Assembly: GCA_033032865.1 (NCBI GenBank)
Contig: JAWHQI010000267.1
Coordinates: 2,083,501-2,147,500, forward strand
DNA length: 64,000 nucleotides
Direction: 5' to 3'
Source of the DNA: Dactylorhiza incarnata
Taxonomy: Eukaryota > Streptophyta > Magnoliopsida > Asparagales > Orchidaceae
Shown: positions 19,933 through 30,836 of the stretch, piece after piece
Layout: each line of letters begins with the position of its first letter
How positions within the stretch are numbered: the stretch's first letter is position 1
Notes under the pieces: model-generated
The model's database searches: none
Told to the model about the DNA's origin: nothing
The model's input: only the letters and a program-made list of their open reading frames with translations
Translations under genes and position numbers: made by a program

Positions 19933-21318
19933 ATCAATTTGTCTGCACTGCTGCGAGAGCGGCAACCAGTTCGGTGCTATTTAGGATTGACGCTGAAGGA
20001 ATGACCCATCTTCACGTCAACTCTAAATTATAGGCAATAAAGAAGAAAAGGACAAAACATCGATCTGTCCGCTCTGCTCTACAAGCGGCGGCCAGTTCGG
20101 CACCATTTAGGGTTGACGCTGAAGGAATGTCCCATCTTCACGTCAACTCTAAATTATAGGCAATAAAGAGGAAGAGGCCAAAACATCGATCTGTCCGCTC
20201 TGCTCTACAAGCGACAAACAGTTCGGCACTATTTAGGGTTGACGCTGAAGGAATGTCTCATCTTCACGTCAACTCTAAATTATAGGCAATAAAGTGGAAG
20301 AGGACAAAACATCGATCTGTCCGCTCTGCTCTACAAGCGGCGGCCAGTTCGGCACCATTTAGGGTTGACGCTGAAGGAATGTCCCATCTTCACGTCAACT
20401 CTAAATTATAGGCAATAAAGAGGAAAAGGCCAAAACATCGATCTGTCCGCTCTGCTCTACAAGCGACAGACAGTTCGGCACTATTTAGGGTTGACGCTGA
20501 AGGAATGTCCCATCTTCACGTCAACTCTAAATTATAGGCAATAAAGTGGAAGAGGACAAAACATCGATCTGTCCGCTCTGCTCTGCAAGTGGCGGCCAGT
20601 TCGGCACCATTTAGGGTTGGCGCTGAAGGAATGTCCCATCTTCACGTCAACTCTAAATTATAGGCAATAAAGTGGAAGAGGACAAAACATCGATCTGTCC
20701 GCTCTGCTCTATAAGCGGCAGTCAGTTCGGCACCATTTAGGGTTGGCGCTGAAGGAATGTCCCATCTTCACGTCAACTCTAAATTATAGGCAATAAAGTG
20801 GAAGAGGCCAAAACATCGATCTGTCCGCTCTGCTCTACAAGCGACAGACAGTTCGGCACTATTTAGGGTTGACGCTGAAGGAATGTCACATCTTCACGTC
20901 AACTCTAAATTATAGGCAATAAAGAGGAAAAGGCCAAAACATCGATCTGTCCGCTCTGCCCTACAAGTGACAGACGGTTCGGCACTATTTAGGGTTGACG
21001 CTGAAGGAGTGTCCCATCTTCACGTCAACTCTAAATTATAGGCAATAAAGAGGAAAAGGCCAAAACATCGATCTGTCCGCTCTGCTCTACAAGCGACAGA
21101 CAGTTCGGCACTATTTAGGGTTGACGCTGAAGGAGTGTCCCATCTTCACGTCAACTCTAAATTATAGGCAATAAAGTGGAAGAGGACAAAACATCGATCT
21201 GTCCGCTCTGCCCTACAAGCGGCGGCCAGTTCGGCACCATTTAGGGTTGACGCTGAAGGAATGTCCCATCTTCACGTCAACTCTAAATTATAGGCAATAA
21301 AGAGGAAAAGGCCAAAAC
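19933..21318. repeat. 126-bp tandem array, 11 copies (left LTR of element B)
   Basis: The marker ATCGATCTGTCCGCTCTG recurs at 20059 and every 126 bp to 21193 (ten copies), preceded by a diverged copy at 19933 (ATCAATTTGTCTGCACTG). The right LTR has only the diverged copy and one standard copy (27323, 27449). Unit variants A (GCGGCGGCCAG...CACCAT) and B (GCGACAGACAG...CACTAT) partly alternate. No ORF; each unit contains GACGTGAAGATGGGACATTC on the minus strand. Confidence 0.95.
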
Positions 21319-22301
21319 ATCAAGCAGTAAAATAGGCCGAAAGCAGAGGCCATAATATCAAGCAGTAAAAATAGGCCGAAAGCAGATGCCATAATATCAG
21401 CAGTAAAATAGGCCGAAAGCAGAGGCCATAATATCAAGACCAGTGCGAGACTGGAGAATTGAAAGTGCAGAAAGTAGATGTGGGGGACCAGCGCGAGACT
21501 GGATTTAAAGATACTGAAAGCAGTAAATAAGGACCAGTACGAGACTGGAGGAAGTAAATAAATAAACAAGTTAGTAGTCCAATCACTCCATAACAGGAGG
21601 CTTCAAAGTCGACTCCGTTTTTAGGAGGAAAGTTCTGTTCCATCTCCGTTCATAGGAGGAAATTCTGTTCCATCTCGGTTCATAGGAGGAAATTCTGTTC
21701 TTTCTCCGTTCATAGGAGTTTACTTATATTTTATGATGTTCCTTATTTTTCGTGGAACTCCTTATTTCCGTATGTCTTGGGTTCATATTTTAAATATCCG
21801 GACGTTATCGAATTGGCGGCGTCGCCTCGCGATTGTGACCTTAACTGCGCGTCGATATTTTTACTTTTAAAAGTACCCAAACTTTTTAGAGGGTGCGATC
21901 CAGCCGCCCGAGCTTCCTGTAATTTTTGGAGACGTGCTGGAGGAGAGCGTAATTCATTATTAATTGATAACATAGATTTTTAGCATCTAAAAATAGTAAA
22001 CCCATTTCAAAAATTCCAAAATAATTACAGTAGGTGTAGGTCAGTGGTAGGAAGCTTCCCAAATTTTCTCATAATTTTCCCTCTGTTACGGCCCTCTGAA
22101 AATTCAAAAACCCCAAATATTACAGTATTTTAATTATTAAAAATACTAAAACATGACAGAAAAATCTGAAATTTTTACTGGGGATACACCTCGCTGTTAC
22201 GCACAACTTTTATGTTCAAAATTTTTCCATTTGAGCCCTATATTTCCCTACAGAAAATCATATATCAATTTCTATAAAAATTATAAAATTTTAAAAAAAA
22301 T

Positions 22302-22640
22302 TTAGACAGAAATTTTTTTTTTATTCCTGTACGCATGCACCACCGCCGCCCTTGTGGGCCTTCCCCGCCGCCGGCCGGCCACCGGCCGGCCATGGCTCCG
22401 CCCCCGGCCAACTCCCAGGCGGCGGGCGCTCCCTCCGGCGGTGGTCCGGTGGCCTGCCGCCGCCGGCCACCGCCGGAGCTGGTATAGTATCCTGTTTCGG
22501 ACGGAGGAGAGGGGGGAGGTGGCGGCGGCGCTCCGGCCGCCGGAGTTGACATGCGAGGCGTCCGAAAGTGAAGTAGGGAGGAGAGGAGAAGGTTGCATAG
22601 TATTTGGGGTCCTCCGGGAGCCCTCCGGCGATCTTGCCAT
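22302..22640 (-). CDS. hypothetical 112-aa ORF in the element B LTR leader
   Basis: This is the first ATG downstream of the LTR TATA box on the minus strand (CCCATGGCAAG, a good plant start context). The product is arginine, serine, proline and alanine rich (MARSPEGSRRTPNTMQPSPL start) with no recognised domain. The identical ORF is in the right LTR at 28558-28896. The GC-rich composition allows open frames by chance on both strands here (22265-22887), so it may be an untranslated leader. Confidence 0.2.
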   Translation of the reverse strand: MARSPEGSRRTPNTMQPSPLLPTSLSDASHVNSGGRSAAATSPLSSVRNRILYQLRRWPAAAGHRTTAGGSARRLGVGRGRSHGRPVAGRRRGRPTRAAVVHAYRNKKKISV

Positions 22641-22764
22641 GGGAGGGTGGCGAGGTGGTGGAGCTCGGGTTGGTGATTCTCCGGCGAGGTTGGCTCCGAC
22701 AGAGGGTGGTGGTGGGTTCGAATTGAGATGGGGAGAGGGTGTGCTGCTCTGGAGGAGGGGAGCT

Positions 22765-22773
22765 CCTTTTATA
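22765..22773 (-). promoter_or_regulatory. TATA box of element B LTR (left)
   Basis: TATAAAAGG on the minus strand within CCCTATAAAAGGAGCTCCCC, followed by a CT-rich leader. The same box is at 29021-29029. Confidence 0.65.
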
Positions 22774-23364
22774 GGGGTGGCAGTAGCCTCCCCTTCCCTC
22801 CTCTTCCTTCCTGTTTAGCCCAAAGAGGTCCATGGTTGAGTTCCTCCCAACCATGGTTGGATCAAGGAGGGGGCAGCTGGAAGACACCCTATGGAGGCCC
22901 TAAAATATCTAAGTCCACTTCCTTGGGCATAGTCTAAGAGGGGGATTAAGATTTGGCTTAAAGTGGATTAGGGTTAGCTTTGGCTTAAGCCTTGTCTTTG
23001 GGGATTTGTGCAAGGTGGCTGATCCACCAATCATGGGTGAGCATGGGGATTGTGGTTTTTGTGTGAGTGGGGGAAGGCTTAAGATCAAGCTTTAAGGCTA
23101 AGGGGGGCTACTTTGTTTAAACCCTATTTGGCTAATCAAAATCTTGGAATGAAATATCTACTTCCACTTAATTCCCTTGGGGCTGCTGCTAGCCAATCCG
23201 ATTATAGCATGAGGATTTAGGTTTTGTTGAGTGGAGGATGAGTGGAGAGGGTTTAAATTTTAAGAAAGCTACTCTTTTGAGGAGGGTTGACCAAAGTCAA
23301 CTACAAGTGGTCCCCCATATGGTCAAGGTCAATATGGGTCTGGGTCGTCGAGTGTTGGGTCGTC

Positions 23365-24100
23365 ATTGATGTGATGAGATTGAAATTCGGCGTTCACGTA
23401 TCTCAAAGCTTCGTATAAATTTACGAGCAATATTTTTATTTAATTGACCAAACGACGTCGTAATTGAGCGAAACGAATTTTATTTCACTCGTATCGGCTA
23501 TACAAGTCTGATGCAACTGACAGAATTCAATTCGGAGTTCGTTTGCTCAATATTCTAAAATGGCGTTGTTGCGACGCTCAATATTACTTAAAATAGTCGT
23601 TTTCTCCAAACGACCTCGGATTGGAACGAAACGAATTCTGTTGCACTCGTATCGGTCATACGAGTCTAACGCAACTGACGGAATTTAATTCGGAGTTCGT
23701 TTGCTCAATATTCTAAAATGGCGTTGTTGCGACGCTCAATATTACTTAAAATAGTCGTTTTCTCCAAACGACCTCGGATTGGAACGAAACGAATTCTGTT
23801 GCACTCGTATCGGCCATACGAGTCTAACGCAACTGACGGAATTCAATTCGGAGCACGTATGCTCCATATTCTAAAATTGCATCGCCGTGACGCGCTACGA
23901 TACTCAAAATAGTCATATTCTACACATGACCTCGGATTGAAACGAAACGAGCTCCGTTGCACTCGTATCAACTATACGAGTCTAATGCAACTGACAGAAG
24001 TCGATTCGGAGCACGTATGCTCATTATTCTAAAATAACGTAGTCGTGACACGCTAATATACTCAAAATAATCACTTCTCTAAATGACCGTTATTTATGTG
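23365..24100. repeat. 158-bp tandem array (left LTR of element B)
   Basis: GAATTCAATTCGGAG-type markers recur at 23523, 23681, 23839 and 23997, exactly 158 bp apart, with a partial first unit. Units contain GTTGCACTCGTATCGGCCAT. The right LTR has the same copy number (29779, 29937, 30095, 30253), in contrast to the 126-bp array. Confidence 0.9.
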
Positions 24101-24197
24101 GCGAAGGTCGGGCCGTGGTTGTCCTGTGACCCGACCTAAGCTCTTCCAGAGATTCAACCGAACCAGCTAGACCCCTTTTTAAAATTGGGATGTTACA

Positions 24198-26237
24198 AAC
24201 CAATAAAACAAAGAAATTTTCGTCCCTGAAAATACGAGTGGGTCATGGGGATTCAAAATGGGACGTACTGTAGACCACTAGAGGTGTTGAACGATCCCAA
24301 ATTTTAAGGGTCTCTAGGTTTGGTTTTACCTAACGAGCAGTGTTGATGGCTCCTGCCATGTAATATACAAGTAGCTTAAGTAAACTACGGGATAGCTTGA
24401 GCGTAGCCATGTCTGCTCCGCCGTAACTCTGATATACACTATTCACGAGAATATTTTGTGCGACAAATTGTTTGCTAAATGTATTACCAGTTTAGATAAT
24501 TATATCGAGTAATTCTAGCATAGTCGAATACCTCCAAGGTTTGCAAAATTTATGAGTTGTGTCCTAGAGGCACATAGTGAAAACCCATCAACATCTAGCT
24601 AACTCCCTTACGAAGGTTCTATGTTAGCAAGAATTGCAACTAAGCAGTAAAAATCCATATATAGCCAACTCCCATACGAAGGTTACATGTTAATGGTATA
24701 TGCAGATATGTATGTTTTGATGCAAAAGATGCATATGCAAGCCATGCAACAGTTTGATCGCTTTTCTTCCAGCAGGGTCGCGACCCCCGCGGGCCTCACC
24801 GATGTGGCCGTCGGTGACAGTGGCCGGTCCTGCCACTTCTGGGTGTGGACGTACCGCACTACCCAGGCCCTAATGTACAACCCAGTGTACTCCTAAATGT
24901 GAGCAACATTCGTTAATTACAAAATTCGGCTATCCAGCGGAGGGACCCTGCGGGGAAATAATAAATAACCTCCCGGGGTTCACACACTCCCTAGTGCCTC
25001 ATGAGTCGTCAACCTTCCCATTCCTGTATGAATGGTCCTTAGGCATGACTGTCCTGCCACGGTACTCACATATAATGTTTTACTAGTTTGCTGTTTATGT
25101 TTACATATTTTGACCGCTTCTTTTTGCAGGGTAGCGAACCCCGCGGGCCTCACCGATGTGGCCGTCGGTGACAGTGGCCGGTCCTGCCACTTCTGGGTGT
25201 GGATGTACCGCACTACCCAGGCCCTAACGTACAACCCCGTGTACCCTCGGACGTAGGATACATCCGACAACAACTAAATTTGGCCAACCAGTGGAGGGAC
25301 CCAGCGGGGCATATAAGATACAACCGAGCTCCCGGGGTGCACACCTCCCTGTCGACTAGAGTCGTCAACCTTCCCGCACCGGTACGTACGGTCTACGGGC
25401 ATGACCGACCCGCCACTTTTCTCAATGCAAGCAATTTACAATAAAAGCAATAAAATAGGTAACCATCACATTCGGGTCCTCAGTGGCTTACCCCCTTTTT
25501 TTAACGAGGCTTCCCGGCTGGCTGAGTATGCAAACATCGCAAGTCCCGCGAATGCTAATAATGTACTTTTAGGATGGTTTGTATACAAGCTTTTATAAAT
25601 TTGCCACAAATTTACTTCAATCCAGCACGTCGCTTCAGTAATCATTTCCTGGAATATTAACGTTTATTGAAAGGACTAACATTTTATCATAGTTCTTTTA
25701 CGATTGCACGACTTTATTTTCAACAGATCGTCAAATTGATCAAGTCAAAGCATACTTCATATTTGCAATCGTTAGAGCAATTCTCCATATACACGCAAAA
25801 TTTCATTTAGTTAGCTTACCTTAAATGAAATTTTGAAAACGAGAATTTTAATCCCAATAAAACAAAGAGGCTTAAACCTGGGATTAGAAATTAGTAATGA
25901 AGTTCTTACATTGTACACAAAATTCCATTTGATTAGTTTACCTCGAATGGAATTTTGAAAATGAGCATTTAATCCCAATAAAACAAAGAGGCTTAAACCC
26001 AGAGTTCAAAATTTGAAATGATCATTTGTAGGGTTTAATGAGAGTGTTTTATGGGTATAAGATAGATGATTGTTCGAGATCAGATGTAGTAAAGGACATT
26101 TAAGTGTCGATCTTTTAGGTCCACCACCGCTTCCGCTGCAGTGGTTCGTCCCGAACCACGCTACAGCGAGTAGCGGAGCAAGAGGTGTTTCTGTGATCAC
26201 GAGTAGGTCGACAAGATCGGTTGCGCTCTGATCCATT
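24198..26237 (-). other. element B internal domain, non-coding
   Basis: 2040 bp without gag, protease, RT or integrase motifs. It contains a diverged direct duplication of about 300 bp (about 24766-25073 and 25122-25421), recognised by the shared block CGCGGGCCTCACCGATGTGG and by GTCGTCAACCTTCCC. The segment AATAAAACAAAGAGGCTTAA also occurs twice near 25856 and 25978. Confidence 0.7.
26221..26235 (-). other. primer binding site of element B
   Basis: Minus-strand TGGATCAGAGCGCAA two bases inside the LTR end. It resembles the initiator-Met site TGGTATCAGAGC with one base missing, and sets the orientation of element B as minus. Confidence 0.55.
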
Positions 26238-29200
26238 TGTAAGACCCCCCCTCCAGAATCGACGGCAGACCGGGGGATCTTATCGCACACCACCCTTTTT
26301 GCACGACGCCGAAGCGATCACGAAGGGTGAAGGTACTAGCTTCTTCAACCCCCTTCCTTGAACACTCCAAGGTCATGCATTGGGGTGGTGTTAAGCGAAA
26401 GTCACTACACATCAACAGAGTAGGGAAACAGTATTCTAGCGGAAGACATCATCGAAGAGTGCGCTTTATAACACTTAGCGGAAGACATCATCAGAGAGTG
26501 CACTTTATAACACTTAGCGGAAGACATCATCAAGAGTGCTCTTTATAGCACTTAGCGGAAGACGTAGTATTATAGCGGAAGATTAACTATCACAGAAACC
26601 TTAAACTCAAGACCTGTATGAATAATTTACATACCTCTGCCGCATTAAATCCTGTCCATCAAGGACTCATTGCCAATATATAGATGCCGTGAGGTGGGGC
26701 ACAACAAAAGGGATGCGGCTTAACAACTTGTACCTGACGTAGCCTGCTCCGTGGCTTCCTCCATACTTGGGTGTGGTCTCTTATCCGCACCTGTCACCTG
26801 TGCTAAAGACAAGTTATTAGAACCACCAACAGAATCCAACCCCTACTAACAAACAGACATAAAATATCATTTATAAGGGAGGGGATATCTAGACTCTTAT
26901 TGGGCCGAGGCAGTCTTCCCACGACCACCGCCTACGTACTCCGTATCATTCTGCATACGCTCTCAGACCCACGTAGTTCTATTAGTTTCGCACGGGTTTC
27001 CCTCCCAGACCATCCGTCGTGCGGGTTGCCTTAGAGTAAAAACTCATCGGCCATCCTATATTCTCCAAAAGCACATTTTCCGAAGGGATATTTCATTCCA
27101 GTAGAAATTATTTCTCGAAGGCAACATTTCATTCCCGTAGAAATTATTTCTCGAAGGCAACGTTTCATTCCCGTAGGAATTATTTCTCGAAGGCAACGTT
27201 TCATTCCCGTAGAAATTATTTCTCGAAGGCAACATTTTATTCCCGTAGGAATTATTTCTTGAAGGCACAAGATGTTCCCGTCAAATCTAAATTAATGTCA
27301 ATACGGAATAAAACCCAAAAACATCAATTTATCTGCACTGCTGCGAGAGCGGCAGCCAGTTCGGTGCTATTTAGGATTGACGCTGAAGGAATGACCCATC
27401 TTCACGTCAACTCTAAATTATAGGCAATAAAGAAGAAAATGACAAAACATCGATCTGTCCTCTCTGCTCTACAAGCGGCGGCCAGTTCGGCACCGTTTAG
27501 GGTTGACGCTGAAGGAATGTCCCATCTTCACGTCAACTCTAAATTATAGGCAATAAAGAGGAAAAGGCCAAAACATCAAGCAGTAAAATAGGCCGAAAGC
27601 AGAGGCCATAATATCAAGCAGTAAAAATAGGCCGAAAGCAGAGGCCATAATATCAGCAGTAAAATAGGCCGAAAGCAGAGGCCATAATATCAAGACCAGT
27701 GCGAGACTGGAGAATTGAAAGTGCAGAAAGTAGATGTGGGGGACCAGCGCGAGACTGGATTTAAAGATACTGAAAGCAGTAAATAAGGACCAGTACGAGA
27801 CTGGAGGAAGTAAATAAATAAACAAGTTAGTAGTCCAATCACTCCATAACATGAGGCTTCAAAGTCGACTCCGTTTTTAGGAGGAAAGTTCTGTTCCATC
27901 TCCGTTCATAGGAGGAAATTCTGTTCCATCTCGGTTCATAGGAGGAAATTCTGTTCTTTCTCCGTTCATAGGAGTTTACTTATATTTTATGATGTTCCTT
28001 ATTTTTCGTGGAACTCCTTATTTCCGTATGTCTTGGGTTCATATTTTAAATATCCGGACGTTATCGAATTGGCGGCGTCGCCTCGCGATTGTGACCTTAA
28101 CTGCGCGTCGATATTTTTACTTTTAAAAGTACCCAAACTTTTTAGAGGGTGCGATCCAGCCGCCCGAGCTTCCTGTAATTTTTGGAGACGTGCTGGAGGA
28201 GAGCGTAATTCATTATTAATTGATAACATAGATTTTTAGCATCTAAAAATAGTAAACCCATTTCAAAAATTCCAAAATAATTACAGTAGGTGTAGGTCAG
28301 TGGTAGGAAGCTTCCCAAATTTTCTCATAATTTTCCCTCTGTTACGGCCCTCTGAAAATTCAAAAACCCCAAATATTACAGTATTTTAATTATTAAAAAT
28401 ACTAAAACATGACAGAAAAATCTGAAATTTTTACTGGGGATACACCTCGCTGTTACGCACAACTTTTATGTTCAAAATTTTTCCATTTGAGCCCTATATT
28501 TCCCTACAGAAAATCATATATCAATTTCTATAAAAATTATAAAATTTTAAAAAAAATTTAGACAGAAATTTTTTTTTTATTCCTGTACGCATGCACCACC
28601 GCCGCCCTTGTGGGCCTTCCCCGCCGCCGGCCGGCCACCGGCCGGCCATGGCTCCGCCCCCGGCCAACTCCCAGGCGGCGGGCGCTCCCTCCGGCGGTGG
28701 TCCGGTGGCCTGCCGCCGCCGGCCACCGCCGGAGCTGGTATAGTATCCTGTTTCGGACGGAGGAGAGGGGGGAGGTGGCGGCGGCGCTCCGGCCGCCGGA
28801 GTTGACATGCGAGGCGTCCGAAAGTGAAGTAGGGAGGAGAGGAGAAGGTTGCATAGTATTTGGGGTCCTCCGGGAGCCCTCCGGCGATCTTGCCATGGGA
28901 GGGTGGCGAGGTGGTGGAGCTCGGGTTGGTGATTCTCCGGCGAGGTTGGCTCCGACAGAGGGTGGTGGTGGGTTCGAATTGAGATGGGGAGAGGGTGTGC
29001 TGCTCTGGAGGAGGGGAGCTCCTTTTATAGGGGTGGCAGTAGCCTCCCCTTCCCTCCTCTTCCTTCCTGTTTAGCCCAAAGAGGTCCATGGTTGAGTTCC
29101 TCCCAACCATGGTTGGATCAAGGAGGGGGCAGCTGGAAGACACCCTATGGAGGCCCTAAAATATCTAAGTCCACTTCCTTGGGCATAGTCTAAGAGGGGG

Positions 29201-30453
29201 ATTAAGATTTGGCTTAAAGTGGATTAGGGTTAGCTTTGGCTTAAGCCTTGTCTTTGGGGATTTGTGCAAGGTGGCTGATCCACCAATCATGGGTGAGCAT
29301 GGGGATTGTGGTTTTTGTGTGAGTGGGGGAAGGCTTAAGATCAAGCTTTAAGGCTAAGGGGGGCTACTTTGTTTAAACCCTATTTGGCTAATCAAAATCT
29401 TGGAATGAAATATCTACTTCCACTTAATTCCCTTGGGGCTGCTGCTAGCCAATCCGGTTATAGCATGAGGATTTAGGTTTTGTTGAGTGGAGGATGAGTG
29501 GAGAGGGTTTAAATTTTAAGAAAGCTACTCTTTTGAGGAGGGTTGACCAAAGTCAACTACAAGTGGTCCCCCATATGGTCAAGGTCAATATGGGTCTGGG
29601 TCGTCGAGTGTTGGGTCGTCATTGATGTGATGAGATTGAAATTCGGCGTTCACGTATCTCAAAGCTTCGTATAAATTTACGAGCAATATTTTTATTTAAT
29701 TGACCAAACGACGTCGTAATTGAGCGAAACGAATTTTATTTCACTCGTATCGGCTATACAAGTCTGATGCAACTGACAGAATTCAATTCGGAGTTCGTTT
29801 GCTCAATATTCTAAAATGGCGTTGTTGCGACGCTCAATATTACTTAAAATAGTCGTTTTCTCCAAACGACCTCGGATTGGAACGAAACGAATTCTGTTGC
29901 ACTCGTATCGGCCATACGAGTCTTACGCAATTGACGGAATTTAATTCGGAGTTCGTTTGCTCAATATTCTAAAATGGCGTTGTTGCGACGCTCAATATTA
30001 CTTAAAATAGTCGTTTTCTCCAAACGGCCTCGGATTGGAACGAAACGAATTCTGTTGCACTCGTATCGGCCATACGAGTCTAACGCAACTGACAGAATTC
30101 AATTCGGAGCACGTATGCTCCATATTTTAAAATTGCATCGTCGTGACGCGCTACGATACTCAAAATAGTCATATTCTACACATGACCTCGGATTGAAACG
30201 AAACGAGCTCCGTTGCACTCGTATCAACTATACGAGTCTAATGCAACTGACAGAAGTCGATTCGGAGCACGTATGCTCATTATTCTAAAATAATGTAGTC
30301 GTGACACGCTAATATACTCAAAATAATCACTTCTCTAAATGACCGTTATTTATGTGGCGAAGGTCGGGCCGTGGTTGTCCTGTGACCCGACCTAAGCTCT
30401 TCCAGGGATTCAACCGAACCGGCTAGACCCCTTTTTAAAATTGGGATGTTACA
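26238..30453 (-). repeat. element B 5' LTR (4216 bp; right copy)
   Basis: Same termini and contents as the left LTR but with only two 126-bp units (27323-27574). The TATA box is at 29021-29029. The length difference to the left copy is 1134 bp, exactly nine units. Elsewhere the two are nearly identical, including the GC-rich leader at 28558-29143. Confidence 0.9.
29021..29029 (-). promoter_or_regulatory. TATA box of element B LTR (right, the 5' LTR)
   Basis: TATAAAAGG on the minus strand. In the minus-oriented element this is the promoter that would drive the genomic RNA. Confidence 0.65.
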
Positions 30454-30695
30454 TTGCGAGTGCTCTCCGAGGTGCCCAGGCTCAGCATTGGCTTGGGAGG
30501 GGAAGATCTTCGGGTCTTTCGGGTTAGTGGCGGGACCTCCTCGCTGCAGCTCGCGGGGTCTGTTTTCACCTGAATCCACCAGTAGAAAGGTTCTTAGGCT
30601 CTAAGTGACTAGCCGTCCGACTTTACCTGAGATAAGTAAGGGTAAGCTGCCTACCCCTATTTTCGAACGCTGAAGCCGGGAAACTGGTTTCAACA
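30454..30695 (+). repeat. 5' LTR of element A, second part (with TTGCG duplication)
   Basis: Resumes with TTGCG (30454-30458) AGTGCTCTCCGAGGTGCC and ends GGTTTCAACA. The 237 bp after the duplication differ from the 3' LTR at one position that I can see (CCAGTAG / CCAGCAG). Confidence 0.9.
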
Positions 30696-30715
30696 TTCTG
30701 GTGCGGTGAGCGTGG
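30696..30715 (+). other. primer binding site region of element A
   Basis: TTCTGGTGCGGTGAGCGTGG directly after the LTR. TGGTGCGGTGAG is in the right place for a tRNA primer site, but I cannot assign the tRNA. Confidence 0.4.
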
Positions 30716-30836
30716 AACGCAGCTTGTTCGGAAAAACCCCAAGTAGGTCGAATGGCTGGAAGTGAAGAGCTAGAGAACCCACCCCCCCGGCGACTACGTA
30801 AGGAAAAGCGACTTCGATGAGTTCAAGAAGGCGATC

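Larger units (their letters stand above)
18848..24197 (-). repeat. element B 3' LTR (5350 bp; left copy)
   Basis: Read on the minus strand it starts TGTAACATCCCAATTTT and ends GGGTCTTACA. It contains four tandem arrays: 158-bp (23365-24100), 126-bp (19933-21318), 36-bp (about 19701-19880) and 39-bp (about 19049-19170). TATA box at 22765-22773. The long R/U5 downstream of TATA (about 3.9 kb) is unusual. Confidence 0.9.
18848..30453 (-). mobile_element. element B: non-coding retrotransposon with giant LTRs (LARD-like)
   Basis: Plus-strand ends TGTAAGACCCCCCCTCC and GGGATGTTACA, flanked by TTGCG. The two LTRs are 18848-24197 (5350 bp) and 26238-30453 (4216 bp), with a 2040-bp interior lacking any gag or pol domain. 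The primer-binding-like sequence TGGATCAGAGCGCAA lies on the minus strand next to the right LTR, and the TATA boxes face left, so the element is in minus orientation. LTR divergence is low: I count seven mismatches over the first ~1.05 kb. This fits a large retrotransposon derivative that depends on another element for its proteins. Confidence 0.9.

Noticed and set aside
22265..22887. Long overlapping ORFs on both strands (also 28521-29143)
   Set aside because: They come from a GC-rich LTR leader; several frames are open at once and no domain is recognised. Only the first-ATG frame is listed, at low confidence.
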